The translations under genes were made by a program, and so were the position numbers. Shown piece after piece: positions 11,475 through 19,987 of a stretch of DNA of 64,000 nt. The stretch's first letter is position 1, and the number at the start of each line of letters is the position of its first letter. The notes below the pieces were generated by a model. That model saw only the letters and a program-made list of their open reading frames with translations. It was not told the origin of the DNA and did not search any database. The stretch lies in contig NC_088314.1 in assembly GCF_910592395.1 (NCBI RefSeq), positions 14,508,001 to 14,572,000 of the forward strand, read 5' to 3'. This DNA comes from Lineus longissimus. Taxonomy: Eukaryota > Nemertea > Pilidiophora > Heteronemertea > Lineidae.

Positions 11475-11625
11475 TGCTTGCTGTCGCCTATTGGTGCGTG
11501 GTGCCCAGTCCATGCTTGCTGTCGCTTATTGGTGCATGGTGCCCAGTCCATGCTTGCTGTCGTTATTGGTGCGTGGTGCCCAAGCCATGCTGGTCGCAGA
11601 TCGTTCGTGCATGGTGCCCAAGCCA
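11475..11625 (+). repeat. Four tandem 37/38-bp repeats after BEL/Pao pol
   Basis: Units at 11475-11512, 11513-11550, 11551-11587 and 11588-11625, each containing TGGTGCCCA(G/A)(T/G)CCATG. The first two are nearly identical and the fourth is the most diverged. The repeat lies just after the pol stop and is not coding. Confidence 0.88.
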
Positions 11626-12389
11626 TGTTAACCATCATCGAGAAGTGCCTTGCTCGAGGACAGTGACATTTAATAGACTTACCATTATGGATATCCTTTT
11701 TGTGAAATGGACACTTGGATACGTGTAAAGACCTTTTTGAAATAGTGCTTATCAGTCACTATCCGGACAATGGTGAACTTAATGAAACAACAGAAATTCT
11801 GAATGCTAACAATCAGTTTGTTTAGACTTAATCAAAATGGGTTGATAATTAGAATTGGGAGCAAAATTGCTTGGGGTTACTTGTTTTTCATTAAACCATA
11901 TCAACCAACACGTTACAGTTTTTTTGTGGATGACAGTATTCAGAGTTTCAACCGTTTCATTCTTTGTGCATAATTGTGGAAGTTGAGAATTCTGTGTTCC
12001 ATAACAGATGGACAGACGGACAAAAATTGGCATTTTCAAAGAGTATAGATGGAATAGTGATTCACTATTGGATATATTCTATAGACAGTTGATCTGCATT
12101 AGTCAAGCTGAACCTACTGTAAAGTCAGTCAGGATACGTTACCGGAAATTATTATGGACTGTCATTTTATGAATATTCCGGGTTCAGCTGGTATTTGTTA
12201 ACAAAACGTCATTTCACTTTAAACTCGGCATAAGCCTTTTAAGCATAGTTTTTGAACAACTGTGAGTCCAGTACTCAATAGGTTAAATTTGGGGTTCTAT
12301 CAGTTGGGACATTGATTATCAATAGTATACACATGTACATAAGTTTAATAGATTTGATTACCGTTAAGGTTTTAACGGGGAAGGGAGGA
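11626..12389 (+). other. BEL/Pao 3' non-coding region with polypurine tract
   Basis: About 760 bp with no credible ORF. It ends in GGGGAAGGGAGGA (12377-12389), a polypurine tract immediately before the 3' LTR that would prime plus-strand DNA synthesis. Confidence 0.85.
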
Positions 12390-12579
12390 TGGATAGGAGT
12401 TAATAGTTTCCCAGTAGGATGTGACTGTCTTCGGCTCACATCCGGCTGGTGCGGACTTGGTCCGCGGGGTCGAATGGCGCGCTGAAGAAGAAGGACGGAG
12501 ATCGAATTTTGTAGCAAAGAATTCCTGAATAAAGCGGAAGAACTGTTATGTTTTATATCGTCTAAGAGTCTAATAACCA
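12390..12579 (+). repeat. BEL/Pao 3' LTR
   Basis: 190 bp, identical to the 5' LTR except for one missing G in the GCGGGG run. Followed by the GATCC target duplication. Confidence 0.95.
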
Positions 12580-12840
12580 GATCCTTTCGTAAAATCTCTT
12601 TTATTATATCTATGTACAGAGTACACGCGTACCATCTGGGTACAGCCTAATTTTAAAAAGTTTGAGAAGAAAACCATCTCTTCCAACTCTCTCATTTTGT
12701 ATTTTGTAACTCGTATAAATACCCGTATCCGTTGTGACTATCATAGATTTTATATTTCTAAGTTTAAAAAGTATTGGTGTCAGTATCCCGTCTTCTGCAC
12801 TGTAGAAGAAGGGGTACTGGAGCTTAAATTGTCTATATAA

Positions 12841-13692
12841 TCATGTTAATTCGATTGTTTTCTGTTGATCAACCGTCATATAAACTCATTTGCCTTTTCT
12901 TATTCTAACTCGACAAATCATTTAACAAAATTTTAAACAGCCGTCAATCCTAAGTACTATCATCCTTATTAAATTTCATTGGCAGTGACATGATCGGCTT
13001 TGTCCACCGATCACGTCACGTGACTCCTTTGAATCAGTTCTTCATCTTTAAAGTAATCAATGCTATTGTAAAATTCAAGAAGGCTTTATCATGCCTATTT
13101 TTAAATTGTATAAACATTGACGGCTTTAATCTTCTTTCCTACGGTTGATCTAGTTAAACAATTGAGTATTATTATTATATCGTATGTTCAATTTATGTTG
13201 CTGTAATCATTCAAGTATTGTCAACTTTTTCTATAGGCGCGTGTGCGGGCCGGTAATCGACCGTGTCGGCACGCGTGCCTCGTTGTTCCATTTTATAAAA
13301 TTAATAAATTTCCAATTCTCTTTGTAAAAGGGGTGAGTCTGCGGTCTATTACCGTGCAGGCTCGCGTCAAGTAGTATTTCATTTTTACTACACTTTTCAA
13401 ATATCCGTGTTTGCAGCAATATCTCGTTATGTAAATAAAATTTTAACCCGTTCTCTTCCAGTTGTTTCCCTTTTTACAGGAAAGTCTAACTAACACTTTC
13501 CTTTTTGAACACAGTGTCGCTACTAATACACTGTTTTAAATCATCACCCCCTTTAAATCCTAGTTGTAAATTAAATCTATATATGTAATCCCCGTTAAAA
13601 TTCAGCCTTCAGTTACTAGTATCTCTGTATGTAAAATATATATATATTCAATATGTGCAATAAATTTTATTTATCAAAAAAAAAAAAAAAAA
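12841..13692 (+). other. Family A 3' UTR and poly(A), copy A1
   Basis: Non-coding tail shared by family A copies. It holds two GC-rich hairpins in AT-rich sequence: 13236-13279 (GGCGCGTGTGC pairing with GCACGCGTGCC) and 13333-13365 (GTGAGTCTGCGG pairing with CCGTGCAGGCTCGC). It also contains the conserved TCACGTGACTCCTTTGAA (about 13014-13031). AATAAA precedes the poly(A) at 13676-13692. Likely the RNA region recognised by the ORF2 protein, by analogy with other site-specific LINEs. Confidence 0.8.
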
Positions 13693-13843
13693 GGATCTGT
13701 TCTTATCAGCTTAATATCTGATACGCACCTCATTGAGGTGCTTCGATATTAAACTGATTTTTGGACCTCGGCGAGATGTCAGGGGCTTGCTCCGCTCTCA
13801 CCACGGGTTGGCCTGGTATTGCAGTACCTCCAGGATCGGCCCA
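13693..13843 (+). ncRNA. U2 snRNA gene, 3' part (nt 36-186), separated from its 5' end by A1
   Basis: Matches U2 from the branch-site region to the 3' end: (G)GATCTGTTCTTATCAG, stem IIa as a perfect GCACCTC-ATT-GAGGTGC hairpin, Sm site ATTTTTG (13757-13763), a GGCGAGA..CTCTCACC stem with one broken pair, and the invariant CCTGGTATTGCAGTACCTCC. U2 nt 37 is mutated (T to G). It is not expressible as U2 because the first 35 nt are missing. Confidence 0.95.
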
Positions 13844-14774
13844 TAATAAACAAACCAACAATAGACCTTTCCCCAAATGCCCTTCCCCATTGTTAACTTC
13901 CCTTTCCCATGCCTTACCGAGCTTGGGAGGGGGAGGGGGGGGGGGGTGCAGGGGCCAGGTGATTCAAATTAAACTAAATATGTATCAGAAGCTAAGCAGA
14001 TCAAGAACAGATACCGGTACAGTTGTGTGTGGGCATTAAATCAAGGCAAGAGTTTGGTCGAATAACCTCGCGTCCGAGCTCTGTCTGGCGCCTAAATGGC
14101 TTCCTGGCCGCAGACGACCTCCCTGGTGACGGGAAGCCCCTGTGACGATATCGATGACGTCACCGCAGCCAGGTAGCCACGTGTCCCTGGCGACAGTGGC
14201 GACAGTGGCGACAGTGACGTCAGTGAGGGCTCAAACTGGCCGTGCTCGACGTTCAGGGCCGAATTTGGCACTCGAACGGGGGGAGGGGGGGGCACCCGCC
14301 AGTCGAAAGAGCAGCGCCAGGCCTACATGAAACGCGTGTGAAAAGGTGGGCATGCTTGGAATAGTTCTCCGTCGGTTGCCGTTGGAAGATTCGCTTGGAA
14401 ATAACTTGCTCACCGCCTCGATTGGCTTGTGTCGTTCCGCGCCGTGTTTGCGACCTACATTCAGACGCCCTAATCGGACGGACTCACCTCGAACTCCCAG
14501 AGCCCGCGAGGCCACTCACACGCCCAGAACAGCTTGGCCACTGCGGGACGAGGCGCGTCCTTCGACTTTCTAAGGAACTACTGTGCTGGGGGGGGGACAC
14601 TCCTCGCTCCACGGACAATTTGCCTTGTCGATTCCCGAGGACACTGGCACCTGCAACGTCGTCTGCTGCCATCTGGCGTTGACCAAATCAACTACGTCAC
14701 ATGCAGCCGAAACGTCAGGGTTTGGACAATTCACGCCGTTTGCAACATGTAGAATTTTCGAAGCCGACGCCGGC
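13844..14774 (+). promoter_or_regulatory. U2 gene spacer and promoter, unit 1
   Basis: 931 bp of GC-rich sequence between a U2 3' end and the next U2 start. It holds two G-runs (13926-13946 and 14279-14290) and CRE palindromes TGACGTCA at 14155-14162 and 14215-14222. It also has three GACAGTGGC-type 9-bp repeats (14192-14214) and a proximal block from about 14680 (TGGCGTTGACCAAATCAAC, CCGAAACGTCA, GGACAATTCACGCCGTTTGC). The proximal block is kept in all other complete spacers, including those with large deletions, so it probably contains the snRNA proximal sequence element at about -75 to -45. AACAATAGACC just after the U2 3' end may be the 3' processing box. No protein gene is supported here. 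Confidence 0.8.
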
Positions 14775-14801
14775 ATCGCTTCTCGGCCTATTGGCTAAGA
14801 T
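14775..14801 (+). ncRNA. U2 snRNA gene, 5' end (nt 1-27)
   Basis: ATCGCTTCTCGGCC..GGCTAAGAT, identical to vertebrate U2 except T16 to A. It is interrupted by LINE A2 immediately after nt 27. Confidence 0.95.
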
Positions 14802-14895
14802 TGATAGTGTCGTGAAGCAACGCTAGCCCGCTCGGGCGTGACATCTAGTTAAGTATAATCGATATTTACTGACATTTTCATCGATTTGCAAGGGA

Positions 14896-16250
14896 ATGAC
14901 GGAGGAATTCGGTCCCATCGCGGACTGTTACGTCCTGAGGGACGTAGTCGATAGGACAGTACGTGTTCAATGCCACTTTCAGGCATTCCGAAATGATGTT
15001 GTTAACGTTCTCAAGGAGTTTGGATTAAAGAAGGGCCATGACATCACAAGCATTTACCAACGGGAGAATAGTCGTGACTATTACGTCGTATTCGAGAAAG
15101 ACACTGTAGCATGGCATTTTGCCTGTTTAGGACAGGTAGTGGCCAAGTGTTGTGACAAACGTGTCATTGTGTTTTCCTCCGTGGGACAAGAGCTAATAAA
15201 ACTACGTGTGCATTGGTTGCCAATTTATATAAGTAACGTTTTTCTGGCCAGTGTATTCGGAGATCTCGGACAGGTTGTGGATATAACTAATGAACAGGTG
15301 CAGGTACAGAACTATACAGTTGAAACCGGGATAAGATCAATCTCTATCAGAATCCACGAGCGACACAAAGGGTCAATTCCGCACAGGATCCGGACATCCG
15401 ATGGATACTCAATGCTTATAACCTGCAAGGGTCGTCTTCCTCTGTGCCTCAAGTGCGATCGGATAGGGCATGTTCGGGCGGACTGCCCCAAGAACAGGAA
15501 CGACCGGTCCTACGCGGGAGTCGCATCATCAACACGGGGAGAAGGAGAAATACGTCAATAATTCTCTGGATCCAAGGCCAAGGAGCGTGGTGTCGTCGAA
15601 GGAAACTACTCGGGTTGTTAACTACAGCAATCCGGTTTTTGAGGAAGGGACCCAAGAAGAGAGCAGGGAAACGGCAGATAGAAGAGGAAAGGGTGATGAC
15701 GTGAACGGAGGAGAGATGGGTGACGAAAGTGTAGACATGAAGTCCGTGGAAGATGAAGGGGAGTCCGGGGATCTTGAGGATCAACTAAAGGAAGCAGAGG
15801 CTCAGATCGAGATCGAAAGGCTGAGGGAAGAGGAGGCAGAGATCAAAAGACGGAAGAACAAAGGAGACGGAGAGGAAGAGGATGGCCAGGCCGGTGACGC
15901 CCACCCCCCCCGCCGCCAAGCCGAAGCGTAAGGAACGGAAGGCTAGGAAGTCGAAGTCGAAAGAAGTGGCAGAAGTCCAGGATACGGAAATGCCGGAGGC
16001 CCTGGCTGTGGAGGTTGTGCCAGAAACGCAGTCCACCACGGAAACCCCTTTAGTCGAATCTCAGGTGGTCAACGCTTCTCCGTCCATGCCTTTGGTTGAT
16101 AACGCGGAGGATCTTTTTTCGGGGGGGAGTATTCCCCCAGGCCAGGGGTCCCCTAAACACAAGCGTTTGAGGAAGGATGGGGAGGAGGATCTCAATTTCG
16201 CGTTCGATGAGGATGGAGTGTTACAAGAGATGGACACACCCGCTGTTTAG
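14896..16250 (+). pseudogene. Family A ORF1 (gag-like RNA-binding protein), two frameshifts, copy A2
   Basis: ORF1 protein expected to coat the LINE RNA. ATG at 14896. The N-terminal region is followed by an RRM-like stretch (LRVHWLPIYISNVFLASVFGDLG) and one CCHC knuckle at residues 184-197 (CLKCDRIGHVRADC, C-x2-C-x4-H-x4-C). Then comes a long acidic, charged tail with coiled-coil character (EAEAQIEIERLREEEAEIKRR) and the C-terminal motif SIPPGQGSPKHKRLR. Frame changes near 15530-15545 and near 15895 split it into three overlapping frames. Without them the length would be about 450 codons. This copy has the best-preserved N-terminus together with A3. Confidence 0.85.
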
Positions 16251-16522
16251 ACTGGACTATGACTTCATATGTTATGAATATCACGCCTACGGACGATTCT
16301 CTTGAACATCGGATTATCGTTTATGCTAAAAACTCAACGGATTACCGACCGCCACGGACTGCCCACGGACTATTCTATTGGATATATCTCCCTCGGGAGT
16401 TCTACTTTGGAGGTATAATTTTATGCCGTTCGGCTTTATTGTTAAATGTTTGTTCTTCTGTTGCAGTATACCATATCTGTGATTATATTTTTCTTTCAGT
16501 TTTTGCCTTGCCGTAAAATATA
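16251..16522 (+). other. Family A inter-ORF region with intron-like signature, copy A2
   Basis: 272 bp with no gene. Contains CTCCCTCGGGAG (short hairpin), then GAG|GTATAATT, and about 54 nt later CTGTTGCAG|TATACCATATC, a donor/acceptor-like pair conserved in other copies. Repeated GGACTAT words are also conserved. It may help translation of ORF2; this is inference. Confidence 0.6.
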
Positions 16523-19500
16523 ATGTCTAATATTTCTGGTATTTCTTTTTCAAGCCTCAATTGTCGGGGCCTTTCGAGTTTTTCCAAGCAGCGCTTGATT
16601 TCGGATTTTCTTCTCCAATTTGAACTTGATTTTATATTTTTGCAGGAGACCAATGTGGCTTCTCTTTCAGTGGCGAAAAGGATTGAGAGTTTTTTTGGGG
16701 CGAAAGCCTTTTGGTCTTTTTCTACTCATAAGAGTACTGGTTCGGCTATTTTTATATTCTCTTCTGATGTTTTTACTGGTAATTTTGATTATGATTTAGA
16801 TGGTCGACTTATTTATCTTGATATTGACGTCAGAGGGTTGCAGCTCCGACTTGTCAATATCTATGCTCCTTCTAATGAGGCCGAACGTAAGGCATTTTTA
16901 TCATCACTATATACTTCTTTTAATACAAGCCGTCAACTCATTCTGGGTGGCGACTTTAATTGCGTCACGTGCACTAGTCTGGACAAGGTCGGGGGGAACC
17001 CCGTCCGAGGCCTGATTGGTGCAAGTGAACTTCTTTCTTTGTGTCAGGATTTTTCTTTGTCAGATGTTTTTAGATCCCTTCATCCGAGCACAGTGTCAAC
17101 AACTTGGCATTCAAAAGCCGTGCACTGTAGGCTCGATCGGTTTTATATTTCTAAGTCCTTGATGCATAGCGTCCAAGATTTTTCGGTGTGCCTTACGACA
17201 TCGTCTATTTCTGATCACGACCTTATTGTTATGAAAATTATTCCGGCGAATTTTGTCCAACTTGGCCGTAGTTATTGGAAATGCAATAACGCCATTATTT
17301 CGGATCGTATTTTTATGAAGGCCTTTTATGTTTTTTGGTCTCAGAAAATGACTGGTTTTGTTCTCTCTTTGGATAGCTGGGATAATCTCAAGTTGGAGAT
17401 AAAATCTTTTATCATAAATTTTTCAAGGCGCAAGACCAATGTTTCCAATTCCGTTATTAATTCTCTTAAAAAGCAGTATTCTTTGTTGCAAAAAATCTCG
17501 CTATCTTCTTCTAGTCCGCAAGACTATAGTGATCAGATCAATGTTATTCGGGAGCAAATCTCTGTTTTACATAATAAGAAACTTTATGGTGTTTTTATTC
17601 GTTCGAAATGTGATTTTTTAAAGGATTCTGAGAAACCCTCCAAATATCATTTCATAAAGGAAAGGAAGCGTAGTGAAAAAAAGGTGATTGGCAAGTTGGT
17701 TGTTGATGGTCAGACCCTCTCCGATAATGATTCCATTTCGGAGGCTTTTTGTCAATTTTATTCTAACTTATTTTCGGAAGAGGAGACGGACCTCCATTTG
17801 ATGAATGATTTTCTTTCGGATGTCCCCCAACTTACTGATTTAGATGCGGAGCTCTGTGACGGGCCTATTGTTTCTCAGGAAATTTTGTCTGCACTCAAGG
17901 GCATGCAGAATAATAAATCGCCCGGGTCTGATGGTTTAGGGAAGGAGTTTTATCTTGGCTTTTTTGATTTGGTAGGCCCACTGTTAGTCTCCCTTTATAG
18001 TCTTATTTTTGATCAAGGTGTTTTGTCCGAGTCCCAGCGACTCTCTTATATTTCTTTGTTGTGTAAGGATCCAAATAATTCGGAGAATATGAAAAATTGG
18101 AGGCCTATTTCTCTTTTGAATATTGATTATAAGATTTTGTCCAAGGTTTTAACTACTCGTATAGGCAATGTCATGCCATCTATTGTTCATATTGATCAGA
18201 CGTCCGGTATCAAGGGGCGATCTATCACGGATAATTTACATTTATTACGCAATATTTTTGATTTTGTCACGCAAAGGGGTGTCCCCTGCGCTTGGATTAA
18301 TTTGGATTTTTTAAAGGCATTTGACCGGGTCTCACATCGGTATCTTTTTGAGGCGCTTTCTAGTTATGGTTTTAATGACTCTTTTGTCAAATGGATTCGT
18401 ATCCTTTATCGGGACGTTTGTTCTTCGGTTATTGTCAACAATCATGTTTCTAAACCTTTTTCTTATACTCGTGGCGTACGGCAAGGTTGTAGTATTTCAC
18501 CACTATTATTTGTTTTATGCTTAGAGCCAATGGCTATTAAAATAAGGAAGGAAGAGGCCATTGAAGGATTAGCCCTCCCCGGCCGGCCCGGGGGTGTTAA
18601 AAATGTTTTGTTTGCCGATGACGTCAGTGGTGTGGTCACCAGTGACAGAGGAATGGCCGCTTTCATGAAGATCGTAAAATTATTTTGTCTCGCTTCTGGT
18701 TTTTCTCTCAATCTTATTAAGTCCAAAGGGTTTTTTCTTGGGAAGTGGAAGTCACGGAGTGACCATCCCTTTGGCATTTCTTGGCCGGACAGGGTTAAAT
18801 TACTGGGCTGCCTATTCGGGTACACTGTTTCGTGGGATGATATTTGGGGTCCGATATTTCAAAAATTTCTCAAAATTCTTAATTTTTCCAAGTTATCGGG
18901 TCTAACTTTAAAACAGAAGTCTATTATTATTAGTACGTTTGCGTGTTCAAAGATATGGTATTCTGGTTGTGTTCGTCCTATGCCGAATTGTTATGCCGAT
19001 AAATTTCAATCGGCAATTTTTAAATTCTTATGGCCGAGTGCCCACTTTGAGCCCTTGGCTCGGGCAACTCAATTTTTACCCTTTCTTTCTGGCGGTCTCG
19101 CCATCGTTAATATCAAAATCAAATTGGCCGCTTTGGCAATTAAACACATGTTTCACTATATCTCTAATCTCAATTCTGCGTGGCATCCTTTCACTAACTA
19201 CTGGTGCGCGCTACATTTTTCTAAATTTAATCCCCTGTTATGGACAAATTTGTCACCACACGGTTCCCAATACTCCCCCTTTTACAAGCACGCTGTGCAA
19301 TGTTTCGATTCCTTTCATTCAAAATTTCCTGGCTTTGACCCTTCCAAAGCCAGTGTTAAACTCATTTATTCCTTATTGTTGGGGTCGGTGACAAAGCCAC
19401 CTCGGTCTATTGCTTTGTTCCCGGCCATAAATTTTAAACCTATTTTTGTAAACTTGCATGATCGGTTTATTGACCCCGCATCGCGGGACGTTTCCTATAG

Positions 19501-19987
19501 GCTGATCATGCAAGCGTTGCCCGTCAATCATGTTATTTGTCAATGGTCTCGTGGCCAGTACGGGACTAGGCCCTGTTCTTTTAATTGTGGTTTTGGTCAC
19601 GAGACTTATCAACATCTTTTCTATTATTGCTCCGTTGTACAGCCTCTGAGATCCTTCCTCGCTAGATTTTTCAAACTCTTTGGCCAAACTCTAAAATTTG
19701 ATTCAGTATATTTATTAAACATTTCCGTAAAAGACCCTCATTTAAAATCTCTGTTACTGTACCTCTCTTCGGAGTACATTCGTACCATCTGGATACAGCG
19801 GAATCTCATCAAGTTTGAAAAGAAAATTATCACCTCCAATTCATTAATGTTGTATTTTATATCTCGGTTGAACAATCGTATAAGTTGTGATTTTCACAGG
19901 TTTCCCTTGCCTCTTTTTAAAAAATACTGGTGCCAGATGCCCATCTTCTGCTCTGTGGAAGATGGGGATTCTGGCACTTCGGCTTAA
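16523..19987 (+). CDS. Family A ORF2, endonuclease/reverse transcriptase, intact (copy A2)
   Basis: 1154 codons, no break. The APE-type endonuclease has Asn13 (LNCRG), Glu42 (FLQETNV), Asp144 (GGDFNC) and Asp231-His232 (SISDHD). The RT has SPGSDGLGKEF, KNWRPISLLNIDYK, Asp595 in INLDFLKAFD, RQGCSISPLLFVLCLEP and FADD at 697-700. A C-terminal zinc knuckle lies at Cys1018, Cys1022, His1031 and Cys1036, as in L1/Tx1 ORF2 proteins. The protein nicks the U2 gene and primes cDNA synthesis from the nick. The start is the first ATG after the inter-ORF region and matches the other copies (M-x-x-ISFSSLNCRGLSS). The last codons overlap a strong hairpin (19931-19976). Family placement is from the domain set and the snRNA target. 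Confidence 0.95.
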   Translation: MSNISGISFSSLNCRGLSSFSKQRLISDFLLQFELDFIFLQETNVASLSVAKRIESFFGAKAFWSFSTHKSTGSAIFIFSSDVFTGNFDYDLDGRLIYLDIDVRGLQLRLVNIYAPSNEAERKAFLSSLYTSFNTSRQLILGGDFNCVTCTSLDKVGGNPVRGLIGASELLSLCQDFSLSDVFRSLHPSTVSTTWHSKAVHCRLDRFYISKSLMHSVQDFSVCLTTSSISDHDLIVMKIIPANFVQLGRSYWKCNNAIISDRIFMKAFYVFWSQKMTGFVLSLDSWDNLKLEIKSFIINFSRRKTNVSNSVINSLKKQYSLLQKISLSSSSPQDYSDQINVIREQISVLHNKKLYGVFIRSKCDFLKDSEKPSKYHFIKERKRSEKKVIGKLVVDGQTLSDNDSISEAFCQFYSNLFSEEETDLHLMNDFLSDVPQLTDLDAELCDGPIVSQEILSALKGMQNNKSPGSDGLGKEFYLGFFDLVGPLLVSLYSLIFDQGVLSESQRLSYISLLCKDPNNSENMKNWRPISLLNIDYKILSKVLTTRIGNVMPSIVHIDQTSGIKGRSITDNLHLLRNIFDFVTQRGVPCAWINLDFLKAFDRVSHRYLFEALSSYGFNDSFVKWIRILYRDVCSSVIVNNHVSKPFSYTRGVRQGCSISPLLFVLCLEPMAIKIRKEEAIEGLALPGRPGGVKNVLFADDVSGVVTSDRGMAAFMKIVKLFCLASGFSLNLIKSKGFFLGKWKSRSDHPFGISWPDRVKLLGCLFGYTVSWDDIWGPIFQKFLKILNFSKLSGLTLKQKSIIISTFACSKIWYSGCVRPMPNCYADKFQSAIFKFLWPSAHFEPLARATQFLPFLSGGLAIVNIKIKLAALAIKHMFHYISNLNSAWHPFTNYWCALHFSKFNPLLWTNLSPHGSQYSPFYKHAVQCFDSFHSKFPGFDPSKASVKLIYSLLLGSVTKPPRSIALFPAINFKPIFVNLHDRFIDPASRDVSYRLIMQALPVNHVICQWSRGQYGTRPCSFNCGFGHETYQHLFYYCSVVQPLRSFLARFFKLFGQTLKFDSVYLLNISVKDPHLKSLLLYLSSEYIRTIWIQRNLIKFEKKIITSNSLMLYFISRLNNRISCDFHRFPLPLFKKYWCQMPIFCSVEDGDSGTSA

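Larger units (their letters stand above)
5536..12579 (+). mobile_element. BEL/Pao LTR retrotransposon nested in A1
   Basis: Complete element of 7.0 kb: two LTRs, primer-binding site, gag, pol, 3' non-coding region and polypurine tract. It is flanked by a perfect 5-bp target duplication GATCC (5531-5535 and 12580-12584), and LINE sequence continues across it. Domain order in pol is protease, RT, RNase H, integrase, as in BEL/Pao, with no envelope gene. The two LTRs differ by one base only, so this is a young insertion. Confidence 0.96.
1..12840 (+). pseudogene. Family A ORF2 (endonuclease/reverse transcriptase), disrupted, copy A1
   Basis: Encodes most of the LINE ORF2 protein that nicks target DNA and primes reverse transcription. 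The window starts inside the APE endonuclease domain; the HCRLDRF and ISDHD motifs are at about bases 158-255. RT motifs follow: SPGSDGLGKEF, INLDFLKAFD, RQGCSISPLLF and FADD (about 1648). The C-terminal knuckle C-x3-C-x8-H-x4-C lies at about 5372-5428, and the stop is at 12838-12840. Breaks: an extra base near 519 shifts the frame; GAG has become TAG at 815-817; Harbinger is inserted after 2400; BEL/Pao is inserted after 5535. The reading frame lines up again on each side of the insertions, so each came into an ORF that was otherwise readable there. Confidence 0.92.
1..13692 (+). mobile_element. U2-targeted LINE, family A, copy A1 (5' end outside window)
   Basis: Family A non-LTR retrotransposon entering the window inside ORF2. 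The element is split three ways: 1-2400, 5161-5535 and 12580-13692 are LINE sequence, separated by a Harbinger transposon and a BEL/Pao element. It ends in AATAAA about 20 nt upstream of a poly(A) run (13676-13692), which joins directly to U2 snRNA nt 36. Its ORF2 is very close to that of copy A4, so A1, A4 and A5 look like one subfamily. It is dead: frameshift, nonsense codon and two insertions. Confidence 0.93.

Noticed and set aside
11183-11728. Second open frame overlapping the end of BEL/Pao pol
   Set aside because: It is an out-of-frame shadow of the integrase C-terminus that runs on through the 38-bp repeats.
14346-14798. Repeated open frames in the U2 spacers (also near 27390, 32937, 41299)
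   Set aside because: GC-rich sequence with few stops; they look conserved only because the spacer itself is a recent tandem repeat. No domain and no consistent start.
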